Positions 1-4,807 of a stretch of DNA of 5,588 nucleotides are shown here, in pieces. The translations under genes and the position numbers were made by a program. Source of the stretch: Crocinitomicaceae bacterium (GTDB lineage: Bacteria; Bacteroidota; Bacteroidia; Flavobacteriales_D; Crocinitomicaceae); assembly GCA_027084145.1 (NCBI GenBank), contig JALWLM010000184.1, positions 1-5,588 on the forward strand, in the 5' to 3' direction. Below the pieces are notes generated by a model, which ran no database searches, was not told where the DNA came from, and saw nothing but the letters and a program-made list of their open reading frames with translations. Every line of letters starts with the position of its first letter. Positions within the stretch are counted from its first letter, which is position 1.

Positions 1-545
1 ATATAAACTCCTATTCCGATAATCAACAGAGAAGAAATAAAAGCAAAAATCATCAAAAATAAATCATTCTTTTTTCTGAAAAAAAGTTTAAATAATTGCC
101 CTCCATCCAATGGATCTAAGGGAAATAAGTTAATTAAATTTAAAAATAAAAAAATCAATCCGAGAGATAGCATCCAGTGACTATGGACTTCCGCCCCTTT
201 TATGATTAAAAATCCTCCGATAAACACTCCCGGAATCGGGCCTAATAGTGTAACAATAAAACTTTCCCGCTCAGAATAAACTTCTTTTTTACCGGTAACA
301 TAAGCACCTAAAAAAGGTAAAAATACCATGTTTACATTTTTATATCCGAAATATCGCATCGCCAAAAAATGCCCAAGCTCATGGATAAATAGAACAAGAA
401 TCAAGTATGATATAAAAAGAAAGTCATCTGTAATCAAATAAAAAAGCAGAACAAACAAAAGCAATGAGAAAATCGTCAACGCCAAATTAGGCTCCCTGCT
501 TTTTTCTGTCAACTCCGGTTTTTCTGGAAAAAAATCTACACTCAT
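1..545 (-). CDS. Site-2 protease family protein (M50 metallopeptidase), 3' end outside window
   Basis: A membrane-embedded zinc protease that would cut substrates within or next to the bilayer; the substrate is unknown. The frame is open from an ATG at 545 to the window edge, giving 181 residues without a stop, so the C-terminus is missing. Visible features: a cytosolic N-terminal tail of about 20 residues; hydrophobic segments at about 20-39, 42-61, 95-116, 124-141 and 160-181; the zinc motif HELGH at 55-59 with Glu56 as the catalytic base; GPIPG at 102-106; and LDPLDGGQ at 143-150, where Asp147 is the expected third zinc ligand. No PDZ domain lies between the motifs, so this is the compact type. 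It starts 19 nt after the hemB stop on the same strand, with no terminator between, so the two are probably co-transcribed. The family call is secure. A link to sigma-factor or envelope-stress signalling would be inference only. Confidence 0.93.
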   Translation of the reverse strand, partial: MSVDFFPEKPELTEKSREPNLALTIFSLLLFVLLFYLITDDFLFISYLILVLFIHELGHFLAMRYFGYKNVNMVFLPFLGAYVTGKKEVYSERESFIVTLLGPIPGVFIGGFLIIKGAEVHSHWMLSLGLIFLFLNLINLFPLDPLDGGQLFKLFFRKKNDLFLMIFAFISSLLIIGIGVY

Positions 546-564
546 GCTTATAATATACAAAAAA

Positions 565-1536
565 TTATCGAATTTGCAAAGCTGCAAAATCTTTCGCAAA
601 ATAGGTTAGAATTCCATCTGCTCCTGCTCTTCGTATGCTCAACAGCATTTCTGTCATTGTTGCTTCATAATCCAGCCATCCTTTTTCTGCCGCTGCATAG
701 ACCATAGCACATTCTCCGCTTACGTTATATGCCGTAATTGGCAAATCTGACTTTTCTTTTAACAGGTGAATAACGTCCAGATAACATGTCGCCGGTTTCA
801 CCATTAACATATCTGCTCCCTCTTCTTCATCTAATCGAGCTTCTATTAAAGCTTCCCTCTTGTTTGCAGGATTCATTTGATATGTTTTCTTATCTCCTGA
901 TTTTGGTGCTGAATCCAAAGCATCTCTAAAAGGTCCGTAGAAAGCACTTGCATATTTTGCCGTATAGGACATAATTAAAGTTTCTTTATATCCTTCCTTA
1001 TCTAAAGCCGCTCTAATGTGTGCAACTCTTCCATCCATCATGTCTGACGGACCGATAATATCAATCCCTGCTTGTGCTTGTGCTATTGCCATTTTAGATA
1101 ATACAGGTAATGTTTCATCATTTAAAATCTTCCCATTCCTCACCAAACCATCGTGCCCATCTGATGAATAAGGATCCATCGCTACATCACTCATTAAAAC
1201 AAGATTTGGAAATCTCTTTTTAATTTCAAAAATTGCTTTCAGGTAAAAATTTTCCTTTTGATAAGAATATGATGCAAATTGATCTTTCAATTCTTCTTTT
1301 ACTGCCGGAAATAAAACCACTTTATCGATTCCTAAACGGATACATTCCTCTAATTCTTTCAATAACAAATCAAGTGACCAACGGAAATTGCCGGGTAAAG
1401 AAGCAATTTCTTCTTTAATGTTTTCTCCGTCAACCAAAAACATGGGGTAAATTAAATTCGCTGTTGTTATTGATGTCTCTTCGATCATTCTTCTAATCGC
1501 ATGATTTACCCTATTTCTTCGAGGTCTTTTATACAT
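565..1536 (-). CDS. hemB: Porphobilinogen synthase (delta-aminolevulinic acid dehydratase)
   Basis: A cytosolic enzyme of tetrapyrrole and haem synthesis that condenses two 5-aminolevulinate molecules to porphobilinogen. The 323-residue length is normal for the family. The two Schiff-base lysines are visible: Lys194 in YTAKYASAFYGPFRDA and Lys247 in MLMVKPATCYLDVI. The metal loop at 117-130 reads DVAMDPYSSDGHDG. The three positions that are cysteines in zinc enzymes are Ala119, Asp121 and Asp129, so this is the aspartate-rich, magnesium (or potassium) type found in plants and many bacteria, with no active-site zinc. The oligomer-forming N-terminal arm begins YKRPRRNR. Unusual residues: Cys276 in VSGECAM, where Tyr or Phe is usual, and Asn222 in YQMNPAN, where Asp is common. 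The ATG at 1536 gives the expected N-terminus; no Shine-Dalgarno precedes it. It is the first gene of a likely two-gene unit with the downstream site-2 protease. Confidence 0.98.
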   Translation of the reverse strand: MYKRPRRNRVNHAIRRMIEETSITTANLIYPMFLVDGENIKEEIASLPGNFRWSLDLLLKELEECIRLGIDKVVLFPAVKEELKDQFASYSYQKENFYLKAIFEIKKRFPNLVLMSDVAMDPYSSDGHDGLVRNGKILNDETLPVLSKMAIAQAQAGIDIIGPSDMMDGRVAHIRAALDKEGYKETLIMSYTAKYASAFYGPFRDALDSAPKSGDKKTYQMNPANKREALIEARLDEEEGADMLMVKPATCYLDVIHLLKEKSDLPITAYNVSGECAMVYAAAEKGWLDYEATMTEMLLSIRRAGADGILTYFAKDFAALQIR

Positions 1537-1558
1537 TTTAATGGATATTAAATAATAA

Positions 1559-1631
1559 TTTAAAATTAGTCAAAATTCATTTAAAATTGTCGTTCTTTTT
1601 GTTTTTGTCAGAAAATTTTCTTATATTATAG
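1559..1631. promoter_or_regulatory. Divergent control region between hemB and the ArsC-like gene
   Basis: This part of the 119-nt spacer must contain the start signals for both flanking genes. For hemB (minus strand) the best -7 candidate is GAATTTTG at 1578-1571, a 7/8 match to TAnnTTTG, which would give a leader of about 30 nt. For the plus-strand gene there is only TTTTTG near 1602-1607 followed by an AT-rich TATATTATAG near 1622-1631, a weak candidate. The segment also has AAAATT tracts at 1562, 1572 and 1583 and a near direct repeat, TTTAAAATTAGTC (1559-1571) and TTTAAAATTGTC (1580-1591). Exact promoter positions are uncertain. Confidence 0.35.
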
Positions 1632-1655
1632 CCAACCCCTAATCTACTTAAGAAA

Positions 1656-2021
1656 ATGTATTACAAACGAAATGAATTAACCTTTCTTTATAATAAAGAA
1701 AAAGAACTAGACCGAAAAGCTCTGGCGATGGCTCATACTCTTGGTCTAAGAATAAACAAACAAGAATTAAATACTGTTAAAGTATCAAAGTCGCTATTTA
1801 TTCTTTTCATTGATAAATTAGGATTAAATCCGAAATCGGTAATAGATAAATCTAATCCTTATTATCAAAATCATTTAAGAGGAAGAGACTTTTCTGCTGA
1901 AGAATGGTATGAAATTATTCGCAGAAAACCTGAGCTATTAAAAGCACCTTTAGCCATGCACAAGGATAAAGCTGTTTTGTGTCAATGCCCTAATGATTTA
2001 TTGCTCCTTTCAAAAAATTAA
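1656..2021 (+). CDS. ArsC/Spx-fold (thioredoxin-like) protein lacking the catalytic cysteine
   Basis: A 121-residue cytosolic protein resembling the arsenate reductase (ArsC) family. The resemblance is seen at the N-terminus, where LTFLYNKEKELDRKAL (8-23) aligns with the usual ITIYHNPRCSKSRKAL, and at the C-terminus, where FSAEEWYEIIRRKPELLKAPLA (79-100) matches the family's NPxLLKxPxx element. The catalytic cysteine of the NPRC loop is replaced by Lys16 and the next three loop residues are also changed, so arsenate reduction by the usual mechanism is not expected. The only cysteines are Cys109 and Cys111, a CxC near the C-terminus. From memory, similar cysteine-less proteins annotated as 'arsenate reductase family' occur in flavobacteria; their role is unknown. 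A binding or regulatory role is possible, since the related Spx acts on RNA polymerase, but nothing here shows it. The gene stands alone, divergent from hemB and convergent with the lipoprotein pair. The start is preceded by AAGAAA and no clear Shine-Dalgarno. Confidence 0.85.
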   Translation: MYYKRNELTFLYNKEKELDRKALAMAHTLGLRINKQELNTVKVSKSLFILFIDKLGLNPKSVIDKSNPYYQNHLRGRDFSAEEWYEIIRRKPELLKAPLAMHKDKAVLCQCPNDLLLLSKN

Positions 2022-2480
2022 TCACTTTGATAATTTCAACTTATTGATTCTCCTGATAGGCCCCGGACAAAAAGTCTTATGACATTGAATACAAGTATTA
2101 ACAAGTCTTTTATATTGCTCCTTTTGGTCGTTAATATTAGTCGACTCACTCAACTCATTTGCAACTAAATCAATAGCATCTACAAAATCGAAAAACTCTT
2201 TCACCTTCACTTCAGGATCGGTAGGAGTAGATGTATGAAATGATTTTAAATTTTTGATATAATCTGCCGGCACAACTAATTCCCCGTTTTTCAAACTTTG
2301 CTTTATTTCTTCCGTTTGGTCGAAAATTTTACGCATAGCAAGTGCTAATTCACTATCACCATTAGGATTGAATATTTTTGGAGAACTTTTACATTCTTCT
2401 TGTTTTTCATCTAATGAACAAGAAAAAAGTAGCATTGTTACCAATGCTACCATCAACATTTTAATTAAATGATTATTCAC
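2022..2480 (-). CDS. Mono-haem c-type cytochrome lipoprotein (cytochrome c'-like layout)
   Basis: A predicted lipoprotein of 152 residues. Signal peptide: residues 1-20, with lipobox LFSC and acylated Cys21, so it is tethered to a membrane facing the periplasm. A single haem c attachment motif CIQCH (130-134) lies near the C-terminus and is followed by Cys138 in KTFCPGPIRRINKL. The mostly helical region 43-125 followed by a C-terminal CxxCH recalls the four-helix cytochrome c'/c556 arrangement, but I infer the fold and cannot see a distal haem ligand with certainty. Electron transfer or small-ligand binding is possible; no partner is identified. The start is GTG, not ATG: it supplies the charged n-region NNHLIK, and an AAGGA lies 7 nt upstream. 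The alternative ATG at codon 8 would leave a signal peptide without positive charge. It begins 3 nt after the DUF4920 stop, so it is co-transcribed. Its stop directly abuts the stop of the convergent ArsC-like gene. Confidence 0.85.
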   Translation of the reverse strand: MNNHLIKMLMVALVTMLLFSCSLDEKQEECKSSPKIFNPNGDSELALAMRKIFDQTEEIKQSLKNGELVVPADYIKNLKSFHTSTPTDPEVKVKEFFDFVDAIDLVANELSESTNINDQKEQYKRLVNTCIQCHKTFCPGPIRRINKLKLSK

Positions 2481-2483
2481 GCC

Positions 2484-2987
2484 TTATTCCTTGGTTTTTA
2501 CAATAACTCCATTTGCCATAAAATTGTATTTAATCTCAGGCTCTGTGATTGCTTGAATCACAGAATCAGGTTCTCCTGCATCTTTCGCATAATGCCGTAA
2601 TTCCTCAACAGAGATTGTGTCTAAGAAAGCATAGCCCTCCATAATAACTTCATTGCCTGCAGCATCTTTCGGCACAAAGAATTCATAGTCTTTGAATCTA
2701 ACAAATACAGAATTGTCCTCATCCAACTTCACATCCATCCAACACCCCTTTTTCTGACAAACATCTTCTATTGTTCCTTTTAACTTAACAGACAAAGAAT
2801 CTTTCCCTTTCATTAAAGCAAGTAATTCACTCGCTGAAACAGCTCCCTCTTCTGTTATATCTGCTCCGAATTTTTGCTTGTTAACCTTTTCTGCATTTGT
2901 GTTTTTTACGTTTTCTGTTTCTTCATTCTTTTGATTACAAGAAAACAAGATTACAGCAATACTGAGAATTGTAAGTGTCTTTTTCAT
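2484..2987 (-). CDS. DUF4920 domain-containing lipoprotein
   Basis: A predicted periplasm-facing lipoprotein of 167 residues. The signal peptide ends in lipobox LFSC with acylated Cys17. A polar linker (18-38) rich in Asn, Glu and Lys follows, then a DUF4920-type domain from about Phe40 to the end. Recognisable family elements are the start KFGADI, VCQKKGCWMDV (76-86), FVRFKDYEFFVP (95-106) and ELRHYAKDAGEPDS (119-132). The fold is probably a small beta-barrel of OB type. Cys77 and Cys82 could form a disulfide or bind metal together with His122; that is inference. Function is not established. It is the first gene of a two-gene operon with a c-type cytochrome lipoprotein, which makes a redox or metal-related envelope role plausible but unproven. 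The ATG at 2987 is right for the signal peptide (MKK followed by a hydrophobic run). Confidence 0.93.
   Translation of the reverse strand: MKKTLTILSIAVILFSCNQKNEETENVKNTNAEKVNKQKFGADITEEGAVSASELLALMKGKDSLSVKLKGTIEDVCQKKGCWMDVKLDEDNSVFVRFKDYEFFVPKDAAGNEVIMEGYAFLDTISVEELRHYAKDAGEPDSVIQAITEPEIKYNFMANGVIVKTKE
2488..2492 (-). promoter_or_regulatory. Shine-Dalgarno-like AAGGA supporting a GTG start
   Basis: On the minus strand AAGGA lies 7 nt before the GTG at 2480, inside the last two sense codons (Lys-Glu) of the DUF4920 gene. Most starts in this window have no such sequence, so it helps choose GTG over the ATG seven codons later. It may be a by-product of the codons AAG GAA. Confidence 0.45.
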
Positions 2988-2994
2988 CTCTTTT

Positions 2995-3032
2995 CAAAAT
3001 TAAATTAATTATTTATAGTTTGACCAAAAATA
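2995..3032 (-). promoter_or_regulatory. Promoter region of the DUF4920-cytochrome operon
   Basis: Reading the minus strand towards 2987 there are two exact matches to the Bacteroidetes -7 element TAnnTTTG: TATTTTTG at 3032-3025 and TAATTTTG at 3002-2995. The first would give a leader of roughly 30 nt. The second would place the transcription start almost at the ATG; it could use the TTTG of the first box as its -33 element with a 22-nt spacer. The first is the more conventional choice, though it lacks a clear -33 TTG. Which one is used cannot be decided from sequence. Confidence 0.5.
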
Positions 3033-3044
3033 GAAAATTTCTAT
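3030..3044. repeat. Inverted repeat ATAGAAA-A-TTTCTAT, possible operator
   Basis: Two perfect 7-bp arms separated by one base. The repeat overlaps the TA of the -7 candidate at 3032-3025 and extends into its upstream spacer, where a repressor could block RNA polymerase. AT-rich palindromes of this length can arise by chance in such DNA, so the operator role is only a possibility. Confidence 0.35.
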
Positions 3045-3082
3045 AAAAAAATTGTTTTTACTTCTCATATAAAAAAAATAAT

Positions 3083-3090
3083 TACTTTTG
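3083..3090 (+). promoter_or_regulatory. -7 promoter element TACTTTTG for the 32-residue microprotein
   Basis: An exact match to TAnnTTTG, 24 nt before the ATG at 3114. Transcription would start near 3095, giving an AT-rich leader of about 18 nt. No TTG-type -33 element is seen at the usual spacing; TTTTTA at 3055-3060 is the nearest candidate. Confidence 0.5.
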
Positions 3091-3113
3091 AATAAACTTA
3101 AAATTAAACAATC

Positions 3114-3212
3114 ATGTCTAATATTCATTTTGAAAAGACAACCGTAGCTTTAGGTACAATTGTGACGATTGCATTGCTTGGTATTATTGGTTATATCATT
3201 GCTTTTGGATAA
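3114..3212 (+). CDS. 32-residue single-pass membrane microprotein, function unknown
   Basis: An ATG-to-TAA frame of 32 codons. The first eight residues are polar (MSNIHFEK), followed by a continuous hydrophobic stretch at about 9-31 (ALGTIVTIALLGIIGYIIAF) that is long enough to span the membrane once, with a glycine at the end. Glycines at 14, 23 and 26 could favour helix packing against a partner. It has its own exact TAnnTTTG box 24 nt upstream and a strong terminator 24 nt downstream, so it looks like a self-contained unit and not read-through. Codon choice resembles the neighbours. I do not recognise the family; it does not resemble CydX or KdpF as I know them. Small proteins like this often act as extra subunits of membrane complexes, but no partner is evident. 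The alternative is a small RNA or a chance frame. Confidence 0.6.
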   Translation: MSNIHFEKTTVALGTIVTIALLGIIGYIIAFG

Positions 3213-3236
3213 CTAAAAAGATATTCCGGAAAAATC

Positions 3237-3266
3237 ACCTGTTTCACGTGTGGAACAGGTTTTTTA
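3237..3266 (+). terminator. Rho-independent terminator after the microprotein gene
   Basis: The 24-nt hairpin at 3237-3260 begins ACCTGTTTCA and ends TGGAACAGGT. It forms a 10-bp stem with one T-G wobble pair and a CGTG tetraloop, and is followed by a run of six T (3260-3265). On the other strand the hairpin is followed by GATTTTT, so it may also work in reverse. The centre CACGTG makes it resemble a parS half-site. It ends about 27 nt before the GH3 start and so insulates that gene. Confidence 0.85.
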
Positions 3267-3272
3267 TCTTTA
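3265..3272 (+). promoter_or_regulatory. Probable -7 element TATCTTTA of the GH3 gene
   Basis: A 7/8 match to TAnnTTTG, 20 nt before the GH3 ATG. It overlaps the end of the terminator T-run, so the -33 region would fall inside the hairpin. The predicted leader is only about 15 nt. Confidence 0.4.
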
Positions 3273-3292
3273 CATCATAAAGACTTTCTATT

Positions 3293-4801
3293 ATGCCTTT
3301 TAATACAATCTTTGGATGGTTGATGAAAAAAAGAAATCATCAAATTGATCTCTTTAGGAAATACCCTATTGAAGTTCAAACTGAAGTTTTCGATCTATTA
3401 ATCAAACAGGGAAGGGAGACTGAATACGGAAAACACAATGATTTCTCAAAAATAAAATCAAAAGAAGACTTCAAGCAACTTCCATTGCAAACCTATGAAG
3501 AATTAGAACCTTGGGTAAACCGCTTAATGGAAGGAGAGCAATTTTTGCTATGGCCGGAAAAAACAAATTGGTTTGCCAAATCCTCCGGTACGACAAATAG
3601 AAGTAAATTCATTCCTATTACAAAATCTTCACTCGAAGACTGTCATTACAAAGGTGGAAAAGACCTGTTAGGAGTCTATTATCAAAATTATCCCGATGCG
3701 CAAGTATATAAGGGGAAGACACTCGTTATTAGTGGTAGTGCGGAACTCAATAAAAAAAATAAAAAAGTTTATTATGGTGATTTATCTGCCATTATTGTAA
3801 AAAACCTTCCTTGGTATATTGAAGCACGAAGGACTCCTTCGAAAGAAATTGCATTAATGGATAACTGGGACGAAAAACTTTATAAAATGGCTAAAACAAC
3901 AATGGAAGAAGATGTTTCTATTCTTGTAGGTGTTCCCAGTTGGACAATGATACTCATCCAAAAAGTTTTAGAATTATCAGACAAAAAAAACATTAAAGAT
4001 GTATGGCCGAACTTAGAGCTTTACATGCATGGCGGTGTGAGTTTTACTCCTTATAAAAAACTTTTTAAAGAACTTATTCCTCCACCAATGAATTATCTTG
4101 AATCTTATAATGCCTCTGAAGGTTTCTTTGGTATTCAAGATATTAAAAATTCTGAAGATTTATTATTGATGTTGGATTATGGCATCTATTATGAATTTAT
4201 CCCAATGAGTGAATACGATGGTATCCATTCAAAAACAACACTTTCTTTAGAAGAAGTTGAGACAGGCGTTAATTATGCAGTTGTCATCTCTACCAACGGT
4301 GGACTTTGGAGATACATTATTGGAGACACCATTGAATTTAGCTCGACAAAACCATACCGATTTAAAATCACAGGAAGAGTCCAAAGTTATATCAATGTCT
4401 TTGGTGAAGAAGTTACCGTAAAAAATTGTGATGAAGCAATTGAGTACGCTTGCTTAAAAACAGGTGCTATTATTAAAGAATATACCGTAGCTCCTGTATT
4501 TATGGACGGAAAAGAAAGAGGAGCACATGAATGGGCTGTTGAATTTATTACTCCACCAAAAGATGTTAATCAATTTAAAGAGTTCCTTGATACCCGATTA
4601 AGAGCATTGAATTCTGATTATGATGCAAAACGATCTTATAACATGGTTTTAGACTTTCCCGTTATTAATAAGGTAAAAAAAGGGAGTTTTGAAGAATGGC
4701 TAAGAAAACAAGGGCGACTTGGTGGACAAAACAAAGTACTTCGGTTATCAAATCAAAGAAATATATTGGAACAAATTTTGCAAATTAGTGCAGAAAAGTA
4801 A
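3293..4801 (+). CDS. GH3 family acyl-adenylating enzyme
   Basis: A 502-residue cytosolic protein of the GH3 family. Plant members activate a carboxylic acid with ATP and transfer it to an amino acid; substrates of bacterial members are mostly unknown. Adenylation motifs appear in order: the phosphate-binding loop KSSGTTNRSKFIP (96-108), YNASEG (272-277), LWRYIIGD (338-345), KITGR (358-362) and NVFGEEV (368-374). The C-terminal segment LGGQNKVLRLSNQR (476-489) carries a lysine that may be the mobile catalytic one. Length is normal for the family. The loop appears one residue shorter than in family members I recall (SSGTT plus five residues before F/L-I/M-P; here four), and Leu483 stands where I recall proline. 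These could affect activity. There is no signal peptide or membrane segment. It is followed 6 nt later by an exported protein, so the two form a likely operon. Acid and acceptor substrates cannot be read from sequence. Confidence 0.95.
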   Translation: MPFNTIFGWLMKKRNHQIDLFRKYPIEVQTEVFDLLIKQGRETEYGKHNDFSKIKSKEDFKQLPLQTYEELEPWVNRLMEGEQFLLWPEKTNWFAKSSGTTNRSKFIPITKSSLEDCHYKGGKDLLGVYYQNYPDAQVYKGKTLVISGSAELNKKNKKVYYGDLSAIIVKNLPWYIEARRTPSKEIALMDNWDEKLYKMAKTTMEEDVSILVGVPSWTMILIQKVLELSDKKNIKDVWPNLELYMHGGVSFTPYKKLFKELIPPPMNYLESYNASEGFFGIQDIKNSEDLLLMLDYGIYYEFIPMSEYDGIHSKTTLSLEEVETGVNYAVVISTNGGLWRYIIGDTIEFSSTKPYRFKITGRVQSYINVFGEEVTVKNCDEAIEYACLKTGAIIKEYTVAPVFMDGKERGAHEWAVEFITPPKDVNQFKEFLDTRLRALNSDYDAKRSYNMVLDFPVINKVKKGSFEEWLRKQGRLGGQNKVLRLSNQRNILEQILQISAEK

Positions 4802-4807
4802 AATAAC

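Noticed and set aside
1233..1418. 61-codon plus-strand open frame inside hemB
   Set aside because: It lies wholly antisense to the unmistakable hemB coding sequence and has no recognisable domain or promoter.
1656..2021. Calling the gene a functional arsenate reductase (arsC)
   Set aside because: The catalytic cysteine and the NPRC loop are absent, and there are no arsenic-resistance neighbours.
3237..3266. A true chromosomal parS centromere
   Set aside because: The two-base interruption leaves about 12 of 16 matches to the consensus, and the hairpin plus T-run is better explained as a terminator. Kept only as a low-level finding.
2988..3292. Riboswitch or structured RNA leader in the long spacer
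   Set aside because: The sequence is mostly AT-rich promoter DNA, the microprotein frame and one terminator hairpin. No multi-stem conserved aptamer pattern is visible.
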